Source: Hyposmocoma kahamanoa (taxonomy: Eukaryota > Arthropoda > Insecta > Lepidoptera > Cosmopterigidae). Taken from it: a DNA stretch of 64,000 bases. Location of the stretch: NCBI RefSeq assembly GCF_003589595.1, contig NW_020654748.1, positions 5,011,167 to 5,075,166 on the forward strand. The letters are read 5' to 3'. The notes under the pieces were generated by a model. The model did no database searches. It saw only the letters and a program-made list of their open reading frames with translations, and was not told where the DNA came from. Numbering within the stretch: position 1 is the first letter of the stretch; every line of letters begins with the position of its first letter. The position numbers and the translations under genes were made by a program. Below, one piece after another: positions 33,588 through 43,462 of this stretch.

Positions 33588-33785
33588 AAAAAAATACCAT
33601 TTCGAAGCTTTTGACATGTGTTCGTATAGATACGTTTAATTGTTGCCTTCATGTTATTTCCTACTCTATATTTAAAATCTCTTAAGGGCTTTGGTACGTT
33701 TTACAACGAGGTTAAATAACGATCTGAAAATAACACGAGAATATCTAGCGTTGTTTGTGTTTCTCATAATTTATATTTTGACGAT
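33588..33785 (+). repeat. Interspersed repeat, pair member 2
   Basis: Same ordered blocks as 22.83-22.99 kb: aaaataccatttcgaagcttttgacatgtgttcgtatag, catgttatttcct, taaataacgatctgaa..acacgagaatatctagcgttg..tgtgtttctcataatt. Confidence 0.6.
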
Positions 33786-33954
33786 ATAACTACGTGCATA
33801 CTACTTGTAATGTGTGACTGTTTATTGACCTCAATAAAAAAACTTTAAATGTATGATCCACAGCTGACGCAGGCCATTTATTTACTTAGATAGGTTTAGC
33901 AGTAGAATGAGAAACTTAAAAATACATAGGTACTATACAGATTTATGTTGATTA

Positions 33955-34080
33955 TTATATTAGGTCACGGCTTGCCTAAATTAGATCCACACTCGTGGAC
34001 ACCCATTGCATGGCATGCACACCCAATTATTTTTGTCGATGTCATAGATCACTTTCAGGTTAAAAATCATCGATTACTAT
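33955..34080 (+). repeat. Degraded repeat related to 28.7 kb
   Basis: ggtcacggcttgcctaaatta, caattatttttgtcgatg and cactttcaggtt align loosely with 28.72-28.82 kb. Confidence 0.35.
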
Positions 34081-35266
34081 CGAATGATAAACACTACGAA
34101 ATCTTCATAATGATCGGTCATACTTTCTAATTTAAAAATATGTAACAAACTCTGGATTGCTAGTATAATTTAAACTTTACAAAGTCGCTATAGCGTTCAA
34201 ATTTCAATACCTTTATTGGAAGTTACGTTTACAATTTATATTTAAATTGTATTTATGGTGCTACCATCTTGCGGCCAGTAGCTGGACTACGAAGAATGAT
34301 TAACATGTGAATCAAATCGATAAACAGAAAATTAAAAATTTATTAAAATAAGACTTACCGATGGTGTGAAATACTACTACGGATAATATTTTTTTTGCTG
34401 TTATCATTTTTGCACTCCAAAAGAGCACAATAAGGCATTTTTCTGCGATTTTAATTCGAATTTGCTTGAAAGAATGACGCAACCATACCACAGAAAGCGA
34501 ATATGGTAGAATGAGGTCAAGTATGTCTATCGAGACCTAATGTTGGCACGCGTCAGACGCTAACTAACCACTCCTACTGTATTTATTGTTCTGTGTTAGA
34601 AACGATGCCAGTGAGTCCATATAGACCACTTTGAGAATCATCGGGCTACACGAATTACTTTCTCAATAGATTATAATTAGGTCTTGCAGATTGTAAAAGT
34701 AACATTTATTTCAAAATACTTTTTAATGAGACTTATGCCAAATTACTATTGAGTCTGTACATTTCCAGCGGATTGTTTAATCGACTGTCTTTGGGTGAAC
34801 AGAATTAAATTTTTTTCATTTTCCTTATTTCTTGAAAAACTATTCAAAAGTTTCCCGAATCCTTAAAAGTACTTAATACACACACATACATATGCACTTT
34901 GAGGTAAATAAGTTCAAAGGCACGTTGTGAAAAAAGTAGAAACTAAAAAGTTAAAGAAAGAACTGTTCCGCCTCTAAAAAGGTTCATTCTTATATACAGA
35001 AATTGTGCAGTTTCTGTATACACACACGTTGATCTATGTGTCTTAAGATAAAGTGATTTTTCTTTGACGCACTAGCGAGTGCAGGAAGATACAAATGTCA
35101 TTAGACAAATATTTTCAACAAATTTCCAGTTCAGTAATTCTCGTCTTGAATCTACCAAACTTAGAAACAACTCCGTTTATTTATATTCATGTACAAAAAA
35201 GGTAAACTTTCAACGTTTGTAGTCCATTTCACATAGTATGGGTCCTGTGATATTTAAAATTTTTAC
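34081..35266. other. Unassigned
   Basis: AT-rich. A short match to 28.84 kb (accactttgagaatcatcgg) sits near 34630. No gene is recognised. Confidence 0.45.
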
Positions 35267-35274
35267 GTTACATG

Positions 35275-35502
35275 CATTGACTTACAATTATATGGACGTC
35301 GGGTCCGCGCTAAAAAGTGTCCGCACTTGTAAGGCGCTAAAATCGTATACAGAGCGCGACACTCCGCTTTAGTCTTCATTTGTTCTACTGACAGCGCGAT
35401 ACTGCGATGATATTACAATTTAAATTTCGAATAGGTTGACTTGGGACATTTTTTTCGTGGTTTTTGTATTAGACCCGTCGTCCATTTATTTGTAAGTCAA
35501 TG
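35275..35502. mobile_element. 228-bp hAT-type MITE, copy 1, with 8-bp target duplication
   Basis: TIRs of about 31 bp start CATTGACTTACAA(T/A)TATATGG, with the far end reading GTAAGTCAATG. It is flanked by GTTACATG on both sides (35267-35274 and 35503-35510). The interior includes gcgctaaaaagtgtccgcacttgtaaggcgctaaaatcgtata. An 8-base duplication and CA...TG ends point to hAT mobilisation. The same element lies inverted at 53952-54180. Confidence 0.92.
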
Positions 35503-35510
35503 GTTACATG

Positions 35511-36780
35511 CATACTATTTTTAACTCCCAATCAGGTTACATAAATAAATAGTGAATTTGTAATAATATACAAAACCAAATAATATTTGTTTCAATTGTA
35601 ATTTTAAGTAAAAATTACATTATATAAGTAGATAGAAACTGAAATGATAAAGATAAAAATAAATTACCCCAACTACTTGATACGTAAAACGGAATATTTA
35701 TCCATAGAGATTTACGCCATATAGAATCGATAAATTGAATTGGCCGTTGTGTATCTCGCGTCAATACGTGTGCAATGTACCTTGTATATTGGTAGTGTCT
35801 CTTCTGTTTTGAGCTTTGCGTGATGTTTTTGGAGTAATTGTTCAAGTTTTGTTTCGTTGCTGTTGAGTTTATGCTTTTTTGTTGACTATTTGTTTGGTTA
35901 TCTGACTATTTGTTGATATTTTTTGTTTCTTGTGTAGTATTTTAGTAACTTAATGACATAATAATTGAATCCTTTTATTTTGTTTATTATTTGTTCTTAA
36001 ACTAGTCTCCAAATCGATTCTCCCTTCGTTACAAACTCGATGAGACTTTTAAATCGATTTTACACTCTCGAAACTGCAAATCTATGGATTATAGTGGAAA
36101 AACTTCGCTTTCTAAAGCTGGTAATGGCGGCGGATTCTCTTGGTCCGTGGTTTCACCGACAATCTCACATAAATTCGCAGGCTCGCACCGAGGGAAAACG
36201 CTGATAACTGAAACCGTGATAACGTCCGTAGCGGTGAATGGATGTTGTCAATTTCTAATTGATTAATTATTAATAAGAAAGGTCAGGGACGCGCCGGTGC
36301 GTAACTGTTGGTGGTCGTCAGCCGTGCGAGAAAATCTGTAAAGTCACGGATCGTGAGAGGCCGCCTTAAGAAACTATATCATTAAGTCTAGTCACATGTG
36401 GCAATTAGTTGTGAAGACGTATGGTATACTTACGATTATGCTACCATTAGTATTTAAATTTTATAACACTGTACTTGAATATATAGTGTGTATAGTGAAG
36501 TGTCGAAATGAGATAAGTAATTTACATAATTTATACAGCAACCGTTGTATGTATTCATTATTACGGACAAGGGCAAGTCTCCCTTTAAACTAAATATTTA
36601 TGTTCATCTATATGCTCTTATGATAACATTGTCCAAATTGGAAATCCCAGTGTTCTGTTGACTGCATAATGTCGAGTGAATAGCTTCATTAAATCGTCCG
36701 TAACACTTAATTATATATTCAAAACATCTAACCAAAACAAGCCGCGACTTGGTATAATATGTTTTACTAACAATTCGTAA
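35511..36780. other. Unassigned
   Basis: A small frame at 36084-36266 (+) has a more balanced base composition, but no recognisable motif or splice context. Low confidence of any gene. Confidence 0.45.
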
Positions 36781-36784
36781 AACA

Positions 36785-37362
36785 TTTCATAGAACGCGTA
36801 CACCAATTTAAATACCTCGGTAGCTACGTAAATGAACACTGGGATAGTACACAAGAAGTTCGTAATCGCTTCGAACAGCCACGAAATGCCTTCATGAAAA
36901 AAAGATTTTGTTGTAGAAGGTTCAACCTTAAACTGCGCATGCATTTGGTCCGTTGTTATGTCTTCAGTATCTTGTTGTTTGGTATGGAGTGTTGAACCTT
37001 GACCCCTTGGTCAAAACTCTCAAAACGGCGTGCTTTGAGATATGGCTGTACAGGCGTATACTTTGCATATCGAGGGTAGAAAAGTTCACCAAAGTTGAGG
37101 TTCTTCGTCGAATGAGAAAAAAGTTGGAAATACTCATAATTGTAAACCACGTAATGAGGGGCAATAGATACCGGATTCTTCAACTAATAATGCAAGGAAA
37201 AATACAAGGAAAGCGTAGTCGTGACAGAAGGAAAACCTCGTGGTAGAAGAATCTGAGAGACTGGTTCCACCTTAGCACAAGTTCCCTCTTTCGTGCGGCA
37301 GCTTCAAACATGAGAATAGCCATGATGGTCGCCAGTCTTCGAAGAGAAGCGACACACTAAGA
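36785..37362 (+). mobile_element. RTE-type LINE, reverse transcriptase C-terminus (decayed)
   Basis: Across two frames it reads QFKYLGSYVNE, a block ending YVFSILLFGMECWTL, then (other frame) FEIWLYRRILCISRVEKFT, QLIMQGKIQGKRSRDRR followed by KTSW, and RDWFHLSTSSLFRAAA followed by A-S-L-R-R-E-A-T-H and stop. That is the thumb and C-terminal series of RTE/BovB-like reverse transcriptases, complete to the stop codon near 37360. Several frameshifts make it dead. The palm domain is missing (5' truncation). Confidence 0.8.
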
Positions 37363-37707
37363 AGAATAATTCGTAATTCAATATCAAATATTTATAAAAA
37401 CAATGATCGGTTGTTTTAATACACAACTTTGTAGACATTAAGGGTTAATTTATAGTTCAATTAACTTTAAATAATAGTTGTACATCGAATTGTGTCATTT
37501 GTTACATAAACAAATAATAATTTAAGGCGAGGTATTTGAACCGCCCCTCGCAATCTACGTGCTGAAAATTAATATCGAGACTGGAAAGGTAAAACGTCTA
37601 ACGTGTATTTGGAAATATCATAGGAGAGGTTGTTAGCAATTTTTTTAAGAAAAAAAATCCAATTTTATTTATTACTAATTGGAAAAGATGAAACCTTGTA
37701 ATTTTCC

Positions 37708-38098
37708 ATATTACGCACCCTTAGTAATATAAGGGCACAATCCAAAAAAAGTAGATTTTTGGGAAATTTGGGAATTGATAGGGACTTAAATAATAAATGG
37801 GATCAAACTTATATAGCTCCATATTTCTGTTATATTTTTTGTACTATATGGGTCTAACTTGAAAGTGTTTTTTTAACTTGCTTAAAACTTATGGAATTTA
37901 TTTATATTATTTTTTTTTATTGCTATTTATAATACATTTATCAAAGAACAAATCTGCCAAATTTCATATTTATAACTTAAATAATAAGCATGTTATTTGA
38001 AAAAATAGGTGTAATGTAGGAATCTAGAATCTATACGCGATTTCCCAAAAATCTACTTTTTTTGGATTGTGCCCTTATATTACTAAGGGTGCGAATAT
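37708..38098. mobile_element. MITE with near-perfect TIRs of about 57 bp
   Basis: Left arm ATATTACGCACCCTTAGTAATATAAGGGCACAATCC... continues through aaaaaaagtagatttttgggaaat. The right arm is its reverse complement, with a single-base difference near the tip (TTACGC against TTCGC). The roughly 270-base centre is AT-rich and noncoding. A TA target duplication is possible but merges with the TATA at both tips. Confidence 0.8.
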
Positions 38099-38298
38099 AA
38101 CAAATAAAATTATAGTTATGGAGAAAATTTGACACTAATCCGACGTTGACAAGCGCCCGATGGCGACTGACAGAGCAGCGGGCGGTGCGGCGTATTATTA
38201 AACCGTTCAAATTTTTGAATAAACGTGAATTTAATAACTATAGAGCTAGTGTTGAAAACCAAAATTTAGCAGGTTCTCTGTACTACTTAAAGAGAAAT

Positions 38299-38551
38299 CG
38301 TCATCATCATATCAGCCGGAAGACGTCCACTTCTGAATATAGATGCTGAAGATTGCCAGCACAGTTGGTCAGACGCGACGTGCATCCATCGGTTACCCGC
38401 CGTCCATCCATCCATCTAGTAGGGGGCCGTCCCACTGAATGCCTTCCGGTTCGTGGTCTCAATGTGGATTCAAGAACCTTTCTGCCCCAACGGCCGTCAG
38501 TTCTACACGCTATGTGGCCTGCCCACTGACACTTCAACTTGCTAATCCTTT
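38299..38551 (-). mobile_element. RTE-type LINE 3' end (5'-truncated insertion)
   Basis: Minus-strand reading gives KCQWAGHIACRTDGRWGRKV, then LRPRTGRHSVGRPPTRW and the 3' tail ending ggctgatatgatgatgac. It is flanked by a TTAAAGA word on both sides (left near 38287-38293, right near 38550), compatible with a target duplication. No intact frame. Confidence 0.75.
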
Positions 38552-38874
38552 AAAGAAAAGAAAGGGAAAATATCTTTTTTAAAAATTATGTGCAAAGGTA
38601 GATATTTTGTTCTTAAAATAATTTGTTTTAGTCTTTTAAATTTAGCATATTTTCAGGATTTTATACAATTGAGTAAAGTACATTCTCTTCTGTAACCAAT
38701 TAGTACATTTTTTAGACAATATTCTTGGGTATGTCTATTTTAAGACCGTTATTGATAAAAACGTGAACCATTAGACCTAGCATATAATTTTTTCCCGCTT
38801 CTTCACCGGCGACTTGCCTGAAGGCTTTATTCATCTACGAATTTATGGACCGTTGGCCAGCATATTGACAAGGA
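38552..38874. other. Unassigned
   Basis: Nothing recognised. Confidence 0.5.
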
Positions 38875-38877
38875 ATA

Positions 38878-39238
38878 ATTATGAATTAATACAAAGATCG
38901 AACACCGTAGAAAAACTTTTTCGACCCGATGGAACTTGAACCCACGACCATGCTGCAGCCTAGTATTGCTCTAATCGACTGAGTTAACTGAGCCTTAAGG
39001 TTCTAAAATCTCTTACTAGATGTCACTAGCGGCTCAGAACGCCGAAAAATCAAGTACAAAGATTTTTAACAAAGAACATATAGAAGAATTTCGACAACTC
39101 GATAACTTGACCCATAGCTAATTTCGTAAGAGCTATACTACAGTAGTAGTAGTGCAGTAAGGTCGTGAGTTGAAATCTCATCGGGTCGCAAAAGTTTTTC
39201 TATGTGTTCGATTTTTGTATTAATAATCATAATAAAAA
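38878..39238. repeat. Family V inverted structure: two tRNA-like cores head to head
   Basis: Left end ataattatgaattaatacaaagatcgaacac..tagaaaaactttttcgacccgatggaacttgaacccacgacc is mirrored at the right by ggtcgtgagttgaaatctcatcgggtcgcaaaagtttttctatgtgttcgatttttgtattaataatcataat. Each arm of about 75 bp contains one B box. Between them are two more diverged tRNA-like pieces. Confidence 0.65.
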
Positions 39239-39364
39239 CCAGTGGAGTTGTTTCACAAAATATCTCACTAATAAATAATATCTTAAGTTGACATATTTAT
39301 CTGTAATATTAATGCAGTGATGCGATAGTTGTTCTTTAACCCATTGTACAGATATCTTTTGTAA

Positions 39365-39445
39365 TGGTTTTATTAGAATAGAATGGAATAGAATACAATA
39401 CACATTTATTGCAACGCCGCAACACAGATACAAAAAAAAATATTG
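39365..39445 (-). repeat. LINE-like 3' tail with (GAATA) repeat
   Basis: On the minus strand ...gcaataaatgtgtattGTATTCTATTCCATTCTATTC: an AATAAA followed by a short pentamer-like tail, as at the end of CR1/jockey-type copies. 39446-39740 upstream may be its 3' UTR but shows no coding match. Confidence 0.4.
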
Positions 39446-40384
39446 GCAACACTAAAAAATATAAAGAATTAATAAACAAAATACAAACAAAAGAACAAAA
39501 AAGTCATCATAAAACAGGACAAGACAGACAAAACCAAAAAACCTAAATATAACGACTACAGATGTTGTAGAGTCATTTGTGCGGTTGTGGCGTACGCAAA
39601 AGGACTTTATTCGGCTTATGCCACAGGCATAACTGACTGTAGCGCTGGTTTTCAATGAGCCCTGAGCTGAGATGAGTGATGGACGGGTGTGTCGCAAAAT
39701 AAAGTAAACTGCATAAATATTTGTGAATGCGTTCTTCATGCATTGTGTATATTACAAGTGTATATTCAAATATTGTGCTCGCATTTGTTTATTTTGTTGC
39801 TACAGGTAGAAGCTTATAATTAGTCATATAATATTCTGTCGTAAATATAAAAGCAAGTAATATTACTTGCTTTTGCAAAGCGGTTGGTTTTCCTTAAATA
39901 AGTGAGTACTTATGTTAGCCTATATTATGAAACGTAATACCGACAACATTTTACCTCAAAAGTCTCGCATGACACTTTGACAATTCAGCATTCATTGTGA
40001 ACATACTCGCTATTTCATGAGGTGTTGTAGGACTTTGCTGAAAAGTTTTCGGTGTTGTGGTGTTGCCTAATGCAAATGAGAAACAATGAAATATGAATCC
40101 ATAATATTAACCTTAGAACTAAGTCCAAACTCATGGTACCACGATCTCGTTTAACTAAGGCAAACGATTCTTTTACAGGGAACTGTATTCGTTTTACAAT
40201 GAGATTCCGGAGCATACATTAAGATTATCATTTCCTAACTTTAAAAATTACATTAAAAGTATTTTAATTGAAATGCTAGATTATAAAATGTTTTAGATAA
40301 AGCAATATGGAAAGATAACAAGAGTCTATGTTCCGCACAAATATGATTTGAAGAGTATTTATTCCATAGCATTTAAATTTATTT
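39446..40384. other. Unassigned
   Basis: Apart from the palindrome listed separately, nothing is recognised. Confidence 0.45.
39849..39874. repeat. 26-bp perfect palindrome
   Basis: AAAAGCAAGTAAT directly followed by its exact reverse complement, no spacer. Confidence 0.75.
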
Positions 40385-40508
40385 GAAAAGAGCAATCTCT
40401 AGAGTTTCTTGCTCATTCTTCTTAGGACGGTCAGCGTAGTGAACGAGCAGTAGCTTAAAAAATGACGTTTTCAAGTGTAAAAAATTTTACCTATGGAATA
40501 GATTATTA
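40385..40508 (+). repeat. Repeat family W, copy 2
   Basis: gagcaatctctagagtttcttgctcattcttcttaggacggtcag...gaacgagcagtagctt, tacctatggaatagattattatt, then directly the hexamer array, which looks like its 3' tail. Confidence 0.6.
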
Positions 40509-40610
40509 TTTGACTTTGACTTTGACTTTGCCTTCGACTTCGACTTCGACTTCGGATTCGGCTTCGGCTTCGGCTTCGGCTTCGGCTTCGACTTTGACTT
40601 TGACTTTGAT
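40509..40610 (+). repeat. 17-unit hexamer array (TTTGAC/TTCGAC/TTCGGC)
   Basis: Exactly 17 six-base units: three TTTGAC, TTTGCC, three TTCGAC, TTCGGA, five TTCGGC, TTCGAC, two TTTGAC, TTTGAT. Variant units are grouped with the GC-richest in the middle. The array follows family W, which ends in the same hexamer at 2.93 kb. Confidence 0.95.
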
Positions 40611-40650
40611 AAGTCTCGTGTGCCTGTAATTACACCAGCACCCTTAGAGC
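40611..40650 (-). repeat. Family R scrap
   Basis: aagtctcgtgtgcctgtaattacaccagcaccctta, about 36 bases of R interior, abuts the hexamer array. Confidence 0.6.
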
Positions 40651-41611
40651 GCTTCCGGACTACATCTGATTCGTATCAGGTTCCGAGTCCGAAATGTCAC
40701 GGGGATTATTTTATCTCTATACTCTAGCCAAATTTGACGTAGAATGTTTAATAACAAAACGTTGCTAAGCAACCAATGATGGCATAGGAAAAGAACATTT
40801 TTTTTCAATGCTCATTATTAAGGTTTGCTCTGCCCACGGTCTGCTCCCTTAATTGAAATTTAAATGGGTAGGTAATTGGGTTAAGAAGTAATACTTCCCT
40901 AGCCAATTATTATAAAGTTTACAAAATACCTATTGATACATATGATTTAGGAGTAAAAATAAGTGTTTGCATTCTATTAATATATACTGCTAGATGGTAG
41001 GTAATGGTGGATGAAAAGAAAGAAAATTGTAAGATTTTATTTGATATTAATTTACCTCATATTATAACATCCAGCATCTATTTCCGATTCTTAACTTGAA
41101 TTACCACCAGAACTCGAATGTTTGCAATCTCTCCGTTCAAATCAAAAAGTCACCAGGGATGACACGGTTTTACAAATAATTAATTGTAATTAAATCAAAA
41201 TCTAGAAAAGACATCTACCGTACTAACTTTTTTATTTGTTGAAATAGGAGAGTTATGAAATTTCGCAGTACATAATTTGTTTTATATAGTTCTTGTTATT
41301 TGTATGACTTTTATGTAATAAAAGAACTTTTAACGTGTTATCACATGAGGCGTCATAATACCAAGGTTACATATTGGTTACAATGGCAACAGACAAAGTT
41401 AGACAACAAAAATGATGAGAGAAAAAAGTAAAAACTTAAGCTTCGTGAGAACCTGCATACCTAAAGCTTGTGTAGCCTTTAACGATTTACAGAAAAATTG
41501 AATAGGAAAACATGAAAATCTCGGGAAAGGGATAGTTATGACGAAACAAAGGAAGAATTGTTTTGAAGATTTTCTTTGTTCCTGAGACTTATGCATGATA
41601 TATTATACACC
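40651..41611. other. Unassigned
   Basis: Short words (aaatgggtaggtaatt) near 40862 recall 18.42 kb. Nothing else is recognised. Confidence 0.45.
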
Positions 41612-41769
41612 GTACCTATTTCTGCCGCCAAGCAGTAATATGAGGAATAATGTATTTCGGTTTTGAAGGCTAAAGTGTGCAGGTGAAACTCCTGGCACAT
41701 GGGACTTGTCATCTTATGTTTTAGGGTAACAGGCGCAATGGCAGTGTCCCTCAGATCTTTGCGATTTAA
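41612..41769 (+). repeat. Family R copy, 5' part (split)
   Basis: cctatttctgccgccaagcagtaat.tgagga.taatg, ttcggttttgaagg, gtgaaactcctggcacatgggacttgtcatcttatg and ggcagtgtccctcagatctttgcgatttaa. R resumes at 42619. Confidence 0.85.
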
Positions 41770-42618
41770 GGCTAAGAAATCACGGAGCGGTTTCCACTCG
41801 CACCCGCTGCGGTGTCTTTCACAATCACGACACCGCCGCAGGTTTGGGCGGTCGCGTAGCAGTGTTGGGCGTTAATCAATTAAATTTCAATCAATAATTC
41901 AATCAGATTAAAAAATCAATTGCGTCGCGTCGCAATTGATTTAATTGCAATTGATTTTAATTGCAATTGATTTCAATTGAATTGATTTTAATCGCAATTA
42001 AATTTGCAATTAAAATCAATTCCAACCGGGCCCCCAACCGGGGCCCCCATAGCCAACGCCCTAACTCACCCCCATATGCCCCATAAATTTATCATAATTG
42101 TCAGTTTTAATTGTTAATCAAAAACATTAAAAAGATTGAAAATTTGATTAATTGTTAATTGTAGATATTTGTGATTAACGATTGATCAATTGTTAGTTGC
42201 GAGAACCGCAATTTTTAAGTTATTTAAGTTAATTGCTGTTTCGCAATTGACAATTAATTAATTGTCAATCTTTAACTGCCAGAACAATTAAATTTTGCCC
42301 AACACTGTCGCGTAGTCCGTAGCCCGCAAACTTGGCAGGATAGGATTGATCGCAAATCGCGCGATTATTTACAATCGATAGAGATCGTCGCGGGCGAACG
42401 GACCAGCCGTAGACCGCCAAGCGTGAAGTCAAGCCAATTCGGTTCTTTTAGTACCCCGCGGACGCTTCGGCTACCGCGACGAACCGTCCCTGTCACGAGA
42501 GTAAAACACATCGTGAAATGCGCTACTAAATTTTACGTACATGTACTACATTCTACGGAAGCCGCGACCCCGCAACCACGGCGGGCGCGGTTGAAAATCG
42601 CTCCGTAAGTTCTTAGCG
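41770..42618. mobile_element. TIR element with TAA duplication, itself carrying a hAT-type MITE
   Basis: The left end GGCTAAGAAATCACGGAGCG and right end (reverse complement) CGCTAAGAACTTACGGAGCG begin imperfect inverted repeats of about 40 bp. TAA flanks both ends (41767-41769 and 42619-42621) inside an R copy. Removing the 448-bp hAT-type insertion and its duplicated 8 bases leaves about 393 bp. It is GC-richer than its surroundings. The 3-base TAA duplication and GG tip fit PIF/Harbinger. A 61-residue frame at 42423-42608 (+) has no domain. Confidence 0.8.
41860..42307. mobile_element. 448-bp hAT-type MITE with 8-bp target duplication
   Basis: Ends are CAGTGTTGGGC and GCCCAACACTG, exact inverse complements over 11 bases, flanked by TCGCGTAG on both sides (41852-41859 and 42308-42315). 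Both CAGTG tips and an 8-base duplication are classic hAT traits. The interior is packed with CAATTGA/TTAATTG words and has a run gggcccccaaccggggccccc near 42028. No transposase. Confidence 0.95.
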
Positions 42619-42715
42619 TAAAGCTCTGAGTGGCAATGCAAATGTTATGGACAGGCGTGTCGCTTAAAACCAGGCGCACGACTTGCTCATCCTGTCAATT
42701 GGTATCATAAACAAA
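42619..42715 (+). repeat. Family R copy, 3' part
   Basis: taaagctctgagtggcaatgcaaatgttatggacaggcgtgtcgctt..accaggcgcacgacttgctcatcctgtcaattggtatcataaac completes the copy interrupted at 41769. Confidence 0.85.
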
Positions 42716-43249
42716 ATATACATCTGTGTTATTTTATTTTGAAAACAATAAACTTAGTAATCTTTGAAAGTATGACAGGCGAAGTTCGAAAGCCATTATA
42801 ATCAACTTTAACATCGTACAACCTGGCGTAAACGGTTTCAGGACTTGTTGCCTTTTCATTTCTTAAATTGACACATTAATTTAACATAAATGTTTGTAAA
42901 AGCTATTTTACGATGAAAATGTCGTAACTCGAGCCGTGGAATCCTCTGGATATTGCGTCGAAAAAGCTGAAATTGACTATGTATGTAAACAGTTGACGAA
43001 GTTTTTTGAAGTTACTTATTGCCCATTGTAATATTTAATGGACAGAGGTAATGAACCTTAAAAGAGCTTCCTAACGAACATCAGTGTAAAAGACAGTGTA
43101 TTGGAAACCTCCGAAACTAAACCATATACTGTAGCCGCCAAACCTAAGCAGAAGAAGTAGAGGATCTCGACAAGCTCGTTAAATAAAAGACGATTTTATG
43201 TTTACTGTAATATATTAGCAATAGGTAGTTAACAAGCAGCCAAGACACG
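42716..43249. other. Unassigned
   Basis: Nothing recognised. Confidence 0.5.
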
Positions 43250-43462
43250 CCAGCAAGCGGCCAAGCAGTAATATGAGCATTACTGCTTTCCGATTTTGAA
43301 AGGTTGTCAACTTATGCCTCAGGGTAACGAGCGCAGTGGGAGTGCCTCTCAGATCTTTGCGATTTAAATCTCTGAATAGCACTGCAACTGTTATGGATGG
43401 GCGTGTCGCTTACCACCAGGCGCACGACGTCTTCGTCCCGTCTCTTAGTATTATAAAAAAGG
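43250..43462 (+). repeat. Family R copy
   Basis: gcggccaagcagtaatatgagcattactgctttccgattttgaaagg, tgtcaacttatgcctcagggtaacgagcgcagtgg.agtgcctctcagatctttgcgatttaaatctctgaatagcactgcaactgttatggatgggcgtgtcgcttaccaccaggcgcacgac and ttagtattataaaaaa. An internal piece (ggtgctggtgaaattacaggcac) is deleted. Confidence 0.88.

Noticed and set aside
40509..40610. CRISPR-like or coding hexapeptide repeat
   Set aside because: Units are contiguous six-base repeats without spacers, and they form the tail of a retroposon.
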